A stretch of 64,000 nucleotides of DNA from Phymatolithon calcareum (Eukaryota > Rhodophyta > Florideophyceae > Hapalidiales), in the NCBI GenBank assembly GCA_977006965.1, contig OZ345384.1:744001-808000 (forward strand), written 5' to 3'. This document shows positions 27,427 through 37,769 of the stretch, in pieces; position 1 is the first letter of the stretch, and each line of letters opens with the position of its first letter. The position numbers and the translations under genes were made by a program. Under the pieces are notes generated by a model, which saw nothing but the letters and a program-made list of their open reading frames with translations, did not search any database and had not been told where the DNA came from.

Positions 27427-28600
27427 GGTGGACAGTTTTGTATTTCGGGACGTTTTATGGTAGGAGATGTTTGGAAGGGTTTTGCGGAGTAGGCGAAATG
27501 ACTCCTGGTGGCGATTAGGAATGTCGCGTCTTAGAAGTAGTTTGCAACGACATCGTCTTTGGGGTCATTTCATTTTGCGTAGATAGACCGGTCGATAATA
27601 GCTCTTTTTGGAGTGGAGTTTGAAAGGTTTTGATGTAGAGATAGAGGAGAGTAGGTAATCCGGCACGCTTGCTGGTAATAGTATTAAACACTGCACTGCG
27701 ATTGCATGGAGCAGTCTCCAGTTGCCTTGTTAGGCATCGGGTTCACATCATTAGCGCGAGAATCTCGCAAGAGAACCATCATCATGATGGTTCTCTCCTT
27801 GATACTTGGAGAAGGGCAATTGAAGGTAGATCCAGGATGTAATCATATTGATCATCCCTCGATCATCCGTGGGTGGAAATTGAGGGATTGGAAGAAGAAG
27901 AAATGTAGATTTTTTATTTAATTGTTAGCAACGCATCTGCTGACGCATGGGGCAACTTTCCTAGCGCCAAGAAGTTTTGGCTGGATTCTGTCTATGGAAG
28001 AGTTTCTTTTTTGTTCTAACACGATTCAGTGGGGTACAAAAACCCACCTCTGGTCTCCTTTTGAGGGTTGGGAAGACGGCGGAAGGTTTACAGCATATTT
28101 TGAATTTGCTAGTAGGCATGCAAGTGTTGATTTCTCGTACAAACACAAGCTTGTGTTCGTAGGAGAAATCCATTTCACATGAATGAAATGGAAAATCACG
28201 TTTCGTGATCAAGAAACCAATCGGCAGTAAATTGCAAAGAAGCAGGTCGTGCGTTTCACGACCTTAGATTCACGCAGTTCGTGTTCCACAGCTCTTTTTC
28301 AGAGAATCAATTCTCAATTCCAAGGTTAGTGCAGTGAAATAGTTCCTTGCCCATGCCGAATTAACAACAGTCTTCGTCCATTTCTCCTTCAATTCTTCCA
28401 CGGGACTTTTCCCTTTTGGTTGTCTCGCAAAATGGCTTCGCTGAACTCGTTTTGCAATGAAATATGTGATATCGATTTTGCGGGGATCTATCTCCAAGTC
28501 TTGCGACAAGTCCTGCTCGTCTTTTAAATAGCACGATGCAGTTGCGGATGATGAGACCTCTTGCACCGCACTTTTGCGTCTCGGTTTGGTTTACACTAAA
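27427..28600. other. Aspartate kinase 1 downstream region with hairpin clusters
   Basis: No gene supported. Perfect hairpins are at 27756-27768 (GCGAG/CTCGC) and 27770-27796 (13-bp arms around AGAGAACCATCAT). A second cluster lies at 28129-28263: 28129-28170 (21-bp arms, two mismatches), 28171-28190, 28195-28209 and 28245-28263. A dispersed repeat occupies 27890-28075. A minus-strand frame at 28270-28566 (98 codons) has no recognised family. Confidence 0.6.
27890..28075 (+). repeat. Dispersed repeat, copy 1
   Basis: Matches 54990-55175 in the same orientation, for example TGGGGCAACTTTCCTAG, GGCTGGATTCTGTCT and GAAGAGTTTCTTTTTTGTT. Both copies can be read as AWGNFPSxKxFWLDSV, so it may be a decayed coding piece of an unidentified element. 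Confidence 0.75.
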
Positions 28601-29055
28601 ATTTGGTGAGCTCTCTCTGATGCGATCAGGATCGCGGCTTATAAGGGAGAGAGCGATCGATTGCACACCCTACAAAAAGGGGGGCCACTAACTGACACTA
28701 AACTAATGGTATGTTGAGTGTCTGTGATTAATCTGTTGGTTCCTCTTGGATATGTCGTTCAACATACTGTGTTGACAGTGTCTGTGAATAGATCGCAAGG
28801 AGTCGTTCTATAGATCCTGGGTTAACGCTGTTTAGACTCGGAAGTTGAAATCGAGCGATTCACGGGATCAGCGTCGTCCTTCCACGTTGGGCCGAACGGT
28901 TCCTTGTTATGAACTGGTAAACTGATACCTTTATTCTCACTAACTGATCGTGTAGGCTTGGTATTTATACCCTTCCGGTGGGCAAACTCCATGTTTGTGG
29001 GTTGCCCTATCAGGGTTACACTACACATTATGTGAATTGCTATTGTCCACGCAAT
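28601..29055. other. Possible old LTR-like segment
   Basis: Around 28605-28660 the sequence resembles part of the 195-bp LTR at 30519 (GATCAGGATCGCGGCTTATA against GATCAGGATCGCCGCTTCAA). A purine run AAAAAGGGGGG follows near 28674. No full LTR pair could be drawn. Together with 29939-30514 it forms the target of the LINE E insertion; nothing else is recognised. Confidence 0.3.
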
Positions 29056-29058
29056 GCT

Positions 29059-29919
29059 TCAACTTCTTTCTTTATTGCGGAAAGATCTCTCACACTTATG
29101 GTAAGCGTCTAGAGCTGTTTTGCAACAGCATCTCATGTTCAGAAATTTGAGTACGGCTAGGGGTCTCGCACGGCATACCTCTTCTACAGTCTTTTTTCCC
29201 ACTCGGCCAATATATTTTCGTCGTGAGGCGGAACGTCCACCACATCGTAGGATTAGGTGTTCGGTAGTTTCCTTGGAACCAGAATTACAGGCCTTGCACA
29301 CTGGATCGTACGGAATTACATCCATATTGCATCCGTGGTGAAAAGTGGCAACCACTGGGGTGCAGTCTACAATCAGCTGGTGTAGCATCACCTCTGCTCG
29401 TCTATGCGATATGGGAAGGTCTTCTGTAAGAGTTGGAACGACGACTGGATCGAATTTGGAAGGCGGCCTGATGATGGATCTTGCTGCTTCGAGTGTCAGA
29501 GGAACTTTCTGGTGGTCCAGAAGGTTAGATTCGTAGATACCCTTTCGAGCTAATTCGTCGTCAGCATCCTTTCTTGGAATTCCATAGTGGCTAGGAATCC
29601 AAATGCTTTCGACAAAGATACCCTTGGACATCAGCTGCTCCATAAGTCCCCAAAGTTTCCGTATCATCTCCCCGTATCCCCTCGGTTCACCGTCAATGGC
29701 ATCGATAGCGCTCCTACTGTCAGTGAACCACCGTATAGTGCTTCCAGGTGCGAATGGGTTCTTCAACACTTCTTGGAACGCATGGGCAGCGGCAAAGACC
29801 TCGGCGTCATATGAAGATCCAACAGCTCCTGCCGTCAGCGCCAATTCCTTCACCATTTTGTTTCCGTTCATCAGTAAAATCCCTGCGCCGCCGACATTAG
29901 CAGGTATGGTTCTATACAT
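29059..29919 (-). CDS. LINE E C-terminal part: RNase H and zinc finger
   Basis: 286 residues from an ATG near the truncated end. Residues 1-130 are an RNase H domain: SSYDAEVFAAAHAF (acidic residues), WFTDSRSAIDAI (catalytic Asp) and WIPSHYGIPRKDADDELARKG (final His/Asp region). RNase H removes the RNA template during retrotransposition in some non-LTR clades. The C-terminal part has a CX2C...HX4C finger (CKACNSGSKETTEHLILRC), as in RNase H-bearing I/ingi-type elements. The reverse-transcriptase domain is missing through 5' truncation. The stop codon lies in the target duplication, so the last residues are not native. Confidence 0.85.
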   Translation of the reverse strand: MYRTIPANVGGAGILLMNGNKMVKELALTAGAVGSSYDAEVFAAAHAFQEVLKNPFAPGSTIRWFTDSRSAIDAIDGEPRGYGEMIRKLWGLMEQLMSKGIFVESIWIPSHYGIPRKDADDELARKGIYESNLLDHQKVPLTLEAARSIIRPPSKFDPVVVPTLTEDLPISHRRAEVMLHQLIVDCTPVVATFHHGCNMDVIPYDPVCKACNSGSKETTEHLILRCGGRSASRRKYIGRVGKKTVEEVCRARPLAVLKFLNMRCCCKTALDAYHKCERSFRNKERS

Positions 29920-29926
29920 GTCTAGC
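29068..29926 (-). mobile_element. LINE family E, 5'-truncated, 12-bp TSD
   Basis: GCTTCAACTTCT is present at 29056-29067 and 29927-29938, and the element lies exactly between. On its sense strand it ends GCAATAAAGAAAGAA, a short version of the (GAAA)n tail of the copy at 18586. The frame inside is intact, so insertion was recent. Confidence 0.95.
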
Positions 29927-29938
29927 GCTTCAACTTCT

Positions 29939-30514
29939 GTGTTCGCGTTAGACTGCGCTCCCGATTACAGGCCATGGTACTCAGTAGGGTACCATCCCGT
30001 TCAGAGAAAATGTCCCGTGAGCCAGATAACCGCATGGGTCTACAGCTGATAATGTCGTTCAATACAACACTACATCATTGCGCGTCTACACCGTGTCTAA
30101 CCCTATCTGCGGACTTTTTTATTCAAGTTTATTTAAGAGCCGCACAGACTTTCGAAGATATGGGCGAGGCTTCCTCTGATGCTACCTACCTTTGTGCAGC
30201 TCACGAAACGCCCACTAGAATCGCGGACGGGAAAACTCAGGATTCAAAGTAATCCTATCTCAGTGGTGCTTGGACTCGACCGCTTTTTGCCTTGCCTTAT
30301 ACGAATCAATACAGGCATTCTTCGTTCTCCGTGCGTTCTATGAGTGTCTTGCCAAATAGTAAGAGCTCATCTAGCGCCTTTTCTGCTTCTAGTCGTTTTT
30401 CTCCTTCTAGGTCGTACCCTGCTAGCGTGCTTCCCATCAGCGGATTGTTCCATAAGGGGGTACATTCAAGTTTGAGCAAGCTTGAAACCAACAGAATGTA
30501 CTTGTGGGTACGCG
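29939..30514. other. No firm gene
   Basis: A minus-strand frame of 73 codons (30306-30527, GYDLEGEKRLEAEKALDELL) runs up to the LTR element and has no recognised homology. It may be part of the same older element as 28601-29055. Confidence 0.3.
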
Positions 30515-30518
30515 GTGC

Positions 30519-30713
30519 TGTAATCACTGGGAGTCTTAAGATAAGGAATGGGTTTATCTTGAAAAGGGGTGATCTCTCTCCGATGAGAAGATGAGATGAG
30601 ATGCCCAGTCTAAGGTGCGATCAGGATCGCCGCTTCAAATGGGCAGGGGCGTTATGATATCGCAGAGAGTGTAAGTGTCGCTAATTACACTCGTGCAGCA
30701 TTGCGTGTCTACA
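30519..30713 (-). repeat. LTR copy 1
   Basis: 195 bp, identical to 31991-32185. The identity continues 1 bp to the left and 4 bp to the right (GTGC). Confidence 0.85.
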
Positions 30714-30757
30714 GTGCCCCATACACTCGAAGAGTGTATTAATCATTGATTCGCAAT

Positions 30758-31399
30758 GTTTGCTTGGCCTTCTTCGCCAGCTTTTTCTTGCGTGTGTTGG
30801 ACCCCGTCCTTCTTCGCAAGCTTTTACTGACCTTGATTTGGACCCCGTCCTTCTTCGCCGCTTTTTCCGGCCTTGGTTTGGACCCCGTCCTTCTTCGCCG
30901 CTTTTACCGACCTTGAGTTGGACCCCGTCCTTCTTCGCCGCTTTTTCCGACCTTGAGTTGGACCCCGTCCTTCTTCGCCGCTTTTTCCGGCCTTGATTTG
31001 GATCCCGTCCTTCTTCGCCGCTTTTTCCGACCTTGAGTTGGACCCCGTCCTTCTTCGCCGCTTTTACCGACCTTGATTTGGACCCCGTCCTTCTTCGCCG
31101 CTTTTACGGACCTTGAGTTGGACCCCGTCCTTCTTCGCCGCTTTTTCCGGCCTTGATTTGGACCCCGTCCTTCTTCGCCGCTTTTACCGACCTTGATTTG
31201 GACCCCGTCCTTCTTCGCCGCTTTTACGGACCTTGAGTTGGACCCCGTCCTTCTTCGCCGCTTTTACGGACCTTGAGTTGGACCCCGTCCTTCTTCGCCG
31301 CTTTTTCCGGCCTTGATTTGGACCCCGTCCTTCTTCGCCGCTTTTTCCGACCTTGAGTTGGACCCCGTCCTTCTTCGCCGCTTTTTCCGGCCTTGATTT
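30758..31399. repeat. 40-bp minisatellite, about 16 units
   Basis: The unit contains GGACCCCGTCCTTCTTCGCC and CTTTTTCCGGCCTTGATTT variants. Because 40 is not a multiple of three, each unit shifts the frame. On the minus strand it reads as Lys/Arg/Gly-rich sequence (AAKKDGVQLK, SGEEGRGPNQG, RKKRRRRTGSNSR) recurring every three units. Confidence 0.95.
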
Positions 31400-31612
31400 T
31401 TCATATTTTTTCTGTCCCGCGAATATCATTTGTATTGATTGCCACACAAATCTACGCTGACCTTCTCCTCCTTATTGCCGGAGATATAGATAGGTCCCTT
31501 CTCTGAATTGGTTGCTCCTTCCAATCCATATTTGCGTTCCTTCTGGAACGTCTTTCTTTCAATTCGGGCTCCGGTTGCCGTCCTTGATTTTTTTCGCAAC
31601 AATCGAAGTCGC

Positions 31613-31960
31613 TTAGGAAGTAAACTCCAGAATCCTTGCCGCCGCATGTTCGGTGCGCATTGGCATTCGAAGACTGTGTAGAGCCTTCTCTCTTGTCGAG
31701 GACTCTGTGTACGATACCACCGTCATCGCCGGGGCTTCCTTCTTCTTCTCGTTGACCTCATCATCGTACCGTTTCCTCGCCTTCAAAAACCTTGTCACAA
31801 CTCTTGGGTCGAGACTCCGTAAAATCGGGTGGCTCACGGGTTGGAATAGCGCGGCGGTTGGTTGCCGATCGGTAGGTTGCGCCGACGAAAGACTTCCGCT
31901 TCCCATGGTTCGATGGTCATCCATTTCCAATTCAAACTTGGACAATCTTCGTCTTAACAC
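31613..31960 (-). CDS. gag-like small protein of LTR element
   Basis: 115 residues starting MLRRRLSKFELEMDDHRTMG, just inside the LTR on the element's sense strand. The segment HPILRSLDPRVVTRFLKARKRYDDEVNEKK resembles the N-terminal part of gag proteins of algal and oomycete retrotransposons, where a helix with FLxxRxxY follows a short Pro motif. No zinc knuckle is present. The assignment is tentative; position within the LTR pair is the main support. Confidence 0.4.
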   Translation of the reverse strand: MLRRRLSKFELEMDDHRTMGSGSLSSAQPTDRQPTAALFQPVSHPILRSLDPRVVTRFLKARKRYDDEVNEKKKEAPAMTVVSYTESSTREKALHSLRMPMRTEHAAARILEFTS

Positions 31961-31990
31961 TCAAACATTCTCCTGCAGGAAAGAAATTTC

Positions 31991-32185
31991 TGTAATCACT
32001 GGGAGTCTTAAGATAAGGAATGGGTTTATCTTGAAAAGGGGTGATCTCTCTCCGATGAGAAGATGAGATGAGATGCCCAGTCTAAGGTGCGATCAGGATC
32101 GCCGCTTCAAATGGGCAGGGGCGTTATGATATCGCAGAGAGTGTAAGTGTCGCTAATTACACTCGTGCAGCATTGCGTGTCTACA
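31991..32185 (-). repeat. LTR copy 2
   Basis: 195 bp, identical to 30519-30713. The lack of any difference implies recent insertion or gene conversion. Confidence 0.85.
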
Positions 32186-32763
32186 GTGCGGACTTATGTT
32201 CTTGAGGCCTCTCAAAAGTAAGCCAAGACACGGAACCGTCCACAGATACAACAGACTCTAAGGTAAACGGCTGTGATATGTGGTCTTTTCAGTACATTTA
32301 CAATGACGGAAAAGTTTGGTGTCCCATGTGGCCGGAAGACCTGCTCGTCTGTCAATCGGCACAATGAATTGCGGACTTTTATTTGAATTTGGAATTTATT
32401 AAACGCCCTCTGTAACACTGATGAGACTGCAAGGGAGATGCGTTTCAGCAGCTACGCTCTTGTAGCTTCGACCATATACTCAAATCATTGTAACCCGGGT
32501 TAAACATCGTAGACCTAGCGGCAAAAAGCCACTCCCAGCAAAAGGACGGATGGAAAAGCTTGGGGTCCACTGGTCAGATTTCCAATGCGGCTCACGATCG
32601 CAGCTCAATTGACGCCTTGTCTATTCCGTGTCGTCATAAAAGACGATAGTGAAGGAGAGTAGCTTGTCTAGAGCTTTTCCGTGATATTAAGCTCCTCTTT
32701 GGATAGTTGATATCTGCCGAGGTATCATATTTCTCGAAGCATACCTTGTAAATAATTCATTTT

Positions 32764-33814
32764 GAGAAAATTCACTACATGGCCACCAAAAATTGGCAAA
32801 ACTCACTACATGGCCATCTCTAGCCATATCTACTACTCACCCCTAGCCAAGAGTACTATCATAACTCACTCTAGCCAAAACTACTACTTATCCGTTTGTC
32901 AAAGCAATCTATGGGACAGTAAAATTTATTGCGCGCGCTACCCTCTACGCATTAGATCCCCGTCGCAAGTCGGATCTCCGTCATCGCAGGCAGTAAGGTC
33001 GATAATCATTGACTGAGCCGCTTTGTCGATGTGCTTTCGTTTCGCCTCGACGACGTTGTGGATGTTGGGTCTCCCGCATATCTGCGAAAAGTGACCAGTG
33101 TTTCCGCACGAGCAGTGACGGGCCCTCATTTCGGACGGCAAGTAGGTCTTCTTGCGCTTGCGGTCCGGCTTAGCCACATTGTCAAACGGCACCAAATCAT
33201 CCTGCACGAGCTGGTCTCCAGTGCTTGCAACACGCGTGATGCTGCCCACATGCTGTTTGGCCCACGTTCTGAACATCCATACGTCCCCGAACCAGTGCTC
33301 GTTCTACGGGTCGAACGACACTCGATGCTGAACCAAGCCCTGGAAGCGTGCAAATGTGCAGCGACGACGTAGCTACTTGTCCTTTGGGCTCTGCAAGGCC
33401 ACGGCAGGAGCATGTAGCGCGGTAGTCGCTACAAGCTGTCACATAGAATAGTGTTTCTTCGCTGCGAACAACACAGCTGAGCGCGCCACTTTCGATGACC
33501 TCGGGCTCCACAAGCAGCTTCTCCGCTCGGACGACTTTTCCCTGGTGCTTCTCGTGTTGTAGGAGATCACGACTTTGACAACGTCGTCAACGCTTGATCC
33601 AGCGTAGTCGTCCACTTGTGTTGTACGAGCTTCTTCTTTTCCATGATTTTGGACTGGTTAGTGCGGGAGTGTTCTGTGTTGAGCGTTGCAGATGAACACG
33701 ACAACGTGCTTACAGAGCGCCGTCGTATTCGTAACGGATAAGTAGTAGATTTGGCTAGACATGGCCATGTAGTAATTTTTGCCAATTTTGGGTGGCCATG
33801 TAGTGAATTTCCTC
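32764..33814 (-). mobile_element. Mutator-like element, 10-bp TSD, long TIRs
   Basis: AATTCATTTT at 32754-32763 is repeated at 33815-33824. The inverted ends start GAGAAAATTCACTACATGG and GAGGAAATTCACTACATGG and remain similar for about 90 bp; within each end CACTACATGGCCA recurs after 33 bp. Mutator-like elements make 9-11-bp duplications and often have long TIRs. At 1051 bp it is a deletion derivative keeping the transposase C-terminus. Confidence 0.9.
32938..33511 (-). pseudogene. Mutator-like transposase C-terminal remnant
   Basis: Two overlapping minus-strand frames. The upstream one has a SWIM-like segment (YVTACSDYRATCSCRGLAEP). The downstream one has a zinc-knuckle-like CSCGNTGHFSQIC before a short tail. 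The order SWIM then knuckle is that of Mutator-family transposases. A frameshift near 33370 separates them, and the catalytic DDE domain is gone. Confidence 0.65.
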
Positions 33815-33942
33815 AATTCATTTTCAATATATTCACAGCTCGCTTTCGCGTAAGAATAGATTTTTTAATCAAGAAAGTCATATGCATAAGTAATTTATTC
33901 ATGGAGAGGGTCAAAGTAAATATGAATTATTGGAATATATTC

Positions 33943-34689
33943 TCATTCCATTATCGCACTTATGTCCTGGATGCACCACAGGTCTGCATTCATATGTAGA
34001 AAAAGCTGCATCTCAAGGTTCGCCGGAGACAGACTCTTGCTGTGCTTATTCAGAGTGTATCCAGCTTTGGAGAAGAACCGTTCAACGATGTTGGAAGTAG
34101 GCAATATGAAAGGAAGGTCCAAATATCCGGAACGATTTACAGACAGCCTGCGTTTCTTCAATGCCTCGTCTGCAAAAGACATCGAGTCCTTTTCCACTGT
34201 CATAACTGTCTCAGAATCCACAGAGACTACTTTCAGAGAATCTGTTTCTTTTTTCTCTTGACTTGTCATCAACTCAATTCTTTTGTCTTGTATTTTTGCG
34301 ATGCCCGTCTCGAAATGGGGATCTCGCACAGTGCTAGCATTAGAAGATAACCTTGATTTTGCGCTGGGAAACTTAGCAATGACCGCGTCTAAAAGAATAC
34401 GAACCTCAGCGATGGGAGTCACGTTGCACGTGCGATAACAGATTGGCATATCCGCTGCCCTTCTGCTTCCTGGTAGTGCCACAGAGGCATCTCCAAACGC
34501 AATCGTCCTCGTCGTTGTCCAGGCTAAAAAAGCTTTCCCTGACTCGTTTCCCAAGAGTTGACTTGTGTGGCATGATTTCAGTAGTCCAAATAAATTGAAG
34601 GACGCTGACAAAGATGTGCAATTGATAGAAATTGATGAAGCGATGGAGGTTGGCTTGGATCTGAGTGATTTGACTTGCCCGGGTCGCAA
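33943..34689 (-). pseudogene. hAT transposase remnant
   Basis: The C-terminal half encodes the hAT dimerisation motif (LPFILPTSNIVERFFSKAGY, then NLEMQLFLHMNADLW). An overlapping frame (34406-34621) encodes a BED-finger-like segment (CVWRCLCGTTRKQ, then LLSHVQRDSH). So an N-terminal finger is followed almost directly by the dimerisation domain, and the DDE core has been deleted. It is a paralogous family to the fragment at 5189-5488. Confidence 0.8.
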
Positions 34690-35443
34690 TTTAAGTACTA
34701 GTGTTTAGACATTGCAGCAATCCTGATAACAGCAAATTGTCGGAAAGATGGTTCTAATGTTCTCATCAACGTTCAAATCATACTACGTTGTAGTCTACAA
34801 GCGAGATACGTACTATTGATATAAATCAAGTGAGTATAATGTTGCAACGTTACGCAGGCAAGAAAACATGTTCTATTTGGGAGCAACATTAGTAGTAATA
34901 GAAAAGACAAGTACGAGCAACTTCAGAATCAGACACGGAGAATAATTCTAAAAGTATTCTCTCCTGCAAAAATAAATAAATTTTTTCTATCGAGGCTATG
35001 AATAAATTATCTATCCAACAGATTGCAGTTGAGTAAATAAATATAAATACATATTCGAATACATTTAAATATGAATTATGTTTTACAAACTATGGCTCAA
35101 AGTAGCTCATGAGAGTTGGGACAGTGTCACCGAACTTGTCTGCGAGAAGTGATTTGCTCATTGCGGGCAACCGACCGAATACACACTTTACCGCTAATTG
35201 GCGGTGTCGTATTTTCGGGAGTGTGATTATCGCCAGGGGGAACCAAGGCTCATCGTACAGAATTTTACTCTTTCTGTTGGACACCAAGATGTCTTCTTCT
35301 TTGAAGAGCAAGTTCCGCAGCGATTTTGCTGAAAGTCCCTGCTTGAGAATAGTCAGTGCCGTTTCGAAAACGTCGGAATGTAGCATTGCCGATATGTCAC
35401 GACTAACTCATGGCAGTTCCTCCAAGTCTCTTTCTAAGACCTG

Positions 35444-35764
35444 AACCGGACCGAACGGCCCAAGAGACACGAAACTGAAGAATTCCGGCGCGGGCGGGCA
35501 GCCTGCGCCGTTATTTGCGACCATGACGAATGCGTTGACGAATGCGCGCATTTTGGCAGCTTCTCTGCCGAAATCGGTTGTCGCGATGAAGAACGTTGCC
35601 CCGCTGAAGACTAAGTCAAGAGTGCTGACCCCGAAACACTCTGCGAACCGACACGAAATATCTGAAATCGTGCTACGTGCTGAATGTATGAAACCATTGA
35701 TATCATACCCGGTTCACGACTAGCTGTCGCCGACGCGGAAACCGGAACCCGCGCCGATAGTCCC
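35444..35764. other. Unassigned sequence
   Basis: A short plus-strand frame (35523-35723, TNARILAASLPKSVVAMKNV) has no recognised homology. Nothing else seen. Confidence 0.25.
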
Positions 35765-36075
35765 CACCGAAGTTGTCCCCGCGAGCGAGGTTCAGTTTTT
35801 GGAACCGCGCAAGATGTCCCCCGGAGCGAGCCTCCGTTGACAAACGCCACCCTCCAAGTTGCCCCCGCGAGCGAGATCCTTTTCAGAGCCCCCGAAGTTT
35901 GCCTCCCGAGCGAGGCCCTGTTGAAGAGCCTCCCGAAGTTGTCCTCACGAAAGAAAACTCGTTGAAGAGCGCCTACCTGTAGCTGTCCCCCCGAGCGAGC
36001 TCTCGTTGAAGAGCACTCCCCCTGATGATAAGAGCCCCCAGAAGTTGTCCCCTGAGAGGGATTCCCTTTATTAGA
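35765..36075 (+). repeat. Degenerate ~42-bp tandem repeat
   Basis: About seven diverged units built on GAAGTTGTCCCCGCGAGCGAG plus CGTTGAAGAGC. The GAGCGAG core recurs at 35783, 35824, 35869, 35908, 35993 and, altered, 35949 and 36054. In one frame it reads as PTEVVPASE-like 14-residue repeats, now interrupted by stops, so it may derive from a coding repeat. Confidence 0.75.
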
Positions 36076-36340
36076 ACCCCGTAAGATATGCGAGCGCGCC
36101 GAGAAGACCTCCGACTCCGCAGGTTTGCCCTACTCGGCAATTTTTACTGCGAAGAAGAAGAGCATAGCAAGTGATGGATACTAGAGTTGGAGATGATGGA
36201 GATGAGTGCAGCAATTGTGATTTGGGAACATAATTGTTACACATGGTAGTTACTGAGACCCAAGCTGCTCTGTTGTTGGTGAATACCGGCGTTGAGGGCT
36301 TGTAAAATAAAAACATACAATTCCGCCCCCCTCCCCCGCC
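36076..36340 (+). mobile_element. LINE family C 3' end with oligo(C) tail
   Basis: It ends GTTGAGGGCTTGTAAAATAA, then ACATACAATTCC and a run of mostly C to about 36340. This matches the C tails at 8090-8210 and 14280-14410. Coding remnants upstream are too decayed to read. Confidence 0.75.
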
Positions 36341-36342
36341 CG

Positions 36343-36712
36343 CACGTCTCTTTCTTCGATGGGGACGGCCAAAAGGTTCCCTTTCTTTGATCTGGCTTAT
36401 TCCAGCATTCTGAGTGTTAGACTGAGTCGTCTGTTTTCGGCATTGTGAATTCGGCAAAGAAGGCGAAGTCTGACATAGCGGTTTTTCGATATTGGACGGA
36501 ATTTTTGTGCGAAAAATGTCTTCCCAACTTCTGCAATTGCTGTCTGGACTCTCGGCGTCAATGGCGTACGATGAATGGCACATTCCCATCTTGGTTGTAT
36601 CAACGCCTTGTAGGTCTTCACTGAATTCGAGGGGCTGAGTGCCCGCAACAATACACTCAGGGACCTCAGTAGAGAGACCGCGATCTTGTCCTGTCGGATG
36701 TGCTAAGGCATA
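36343..36712 (-). mobile_element. LINE family A internal fragment
   Basis: Encodes LRALSPSNSVKTYKALIQPRW and RLRLLCRIHNAENRRLSLTL, matching the thumb region of the young A copy. Both ends are truncated. It abuts a C tail on one side and a B fragment on the other. Confidence 0.8.
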
Positions 36713-36714
36713 TT

Positions 36715-36930
36715 CGCCGCTAATCTTCCATTTTCTTCCTCTGTCAATTCCTCGATTATTTCTCTTCTTCTTCGGTTCTTCTTCGATACTCCTCCTTTTT
36801 ACACTTTTTGTAAGGCTTTTCTCAAGTCGCTAAAATTACTTGAGACACTCAACGTCCACTACGTCTTCCTCGATACCAGAATATTCTATATTCGCTTCGA
36901 GGCTCTTCTTGCTCAAAAGTGAAAATGGTC
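36715..36930 (-). mobile_element. Decayed LINE family B fragment
   Basis: The minus strand reads EANIEYSGIEEDVVDVECLK, matching DEADEYSARDEDIKEATKDIECLK of the intact B copy. Stops interrupt the following part. Confidence 0.6.
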
Positions 36931-37769
36931 TTCAGGATGTGGAGCAGCTCGACTCTCTTGTCGTCATTCGAGATGCGTACTATGGGCACAAGTATCTATA
37001 CTCTTTGCTAGCCCATTTAGATATGCTATACATTCGATGACCACACAGGCGATGATCAGTAAAGATGGGAATCATATTTCCCTGAAGATAATACAGTCAA
37101 TCCTCGATAATTGGATCTCTGAATTTAGAATATCCTCGATTTTCAGCTGTGACGGATACGGTATCGGCCTAAATTTATTGAAAATTTTAGGATGTCGGAA
37201 TATTCGATATCAAAATATCCTCAGCGCCAGAGCCACGGTGCATGTTTTAAAATTTCTAATAATTTTGATTCATGCCACGGTGCATATTCTGCACTACTGT
37301 AAAGTAGTGGTACTGTATCTATCGGTGTCGAACACCGGTCTTTGGCAAATGACGATCATCTCCCTCAACTCAGTTAGCCATGGCGGCCAAAAGTTCAGTA
37401 CCGCGTTTGGTGCACAGCTGTGAGTGCCGAATATGCCTCTTGTTTGGGATGAAGAAGACAAGTCGTCTCGCGTGCGTTTTGAGCCACCGAACATAATCGC
37501 ATGTAGCGCAAACTGTCGTGGAACGGCGAGCCATTGAAGCGCCGCCTGAATTGCCGCTCTTGGGCGCGATCGGAGGACGCACAGACAAGGATGACATGAA
37601 CAAGTTGTGAGTTTGTTCGCAGTATGGCCCAACTGTCTAAGCTGCATACCCACGTCGTGCGGCATAATTGTACACCCACGCCATCGGGAAAAGCAGTCGC
37701 CTCTAAACCTTGGGAACATTGTTCCCTCACGAGGCAGACGGATTGTCGGAAGATCGCATTCTTGACGTG

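Larger units (their letters stand above)
30519..32185 (-). mobile_element. Short LTR element with identical LTRs
   Basis: The 195-bp sequences at 30519-30713 and 31991-32185 are identical, start TGTAATC and end CTACA, fitting TG...CA termini. GTGC at 30515-30518 and 32186-32189 is a possible 4-bp target duplication. The interior is only about 1.28 kb, with a gag-like frame on the minus strand and a 40-bp minisatellite, and no reverse transcriptase or integrase. No convincing primer-binding site was found. It is best read as a non-autonomous LTR element mobilised in trans. Confidence 0.75.
32740..35094 (-). mobile_element. hAT element 2 containing a Mutator-like element
   Basis: The termini are imperfect inverted repeats, CATACCTTGTAAAT on the left against CATAGTTTGTAAAA read inward from the right. 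The flanks TCTCGAAG (32732-32739) and GCTCAAAG (35095-35102) match at six of eight positions, consistent with an old 8-bp hAT duplication. The removal site joins two adjacent parts of LINE A. It carries a damaged transposase on the minus strand. Confidence 0.75.
32387..35443 (-). mobile_element. LINE family A copy split by nested DNA transposons
   Basis: On the minus strand, 35443-35095 encodes RDISAMLHSDVFETALTILKQ up to DTVPTLMS. The copy continues at 32739 with RYQLSKEELNITEKALDKL and ends TIVFYDDTE at about 32622. The A 3' untranslated region follows down to 32387 (GAGGGCGTTTAATAAATTCC in sense). The two parts are adjacent in the young A copy. The intervening 2.3 kb is a hAT element that itself contains a Mutator-like element. 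Confidence 0.85.

Noticed and set aside
28601-30110. A complete second LTR element around the LINE E insertion
   Set aside because: Only a 50-bp similarity to the 195-bp LTR and a purine run were found; no second terminal copy could be placed.
30758-31399. CRISPR array
   Set aside because: The units are contiguous 40-bp tandem repeats without variable spacers, and the window is eukaryotic.
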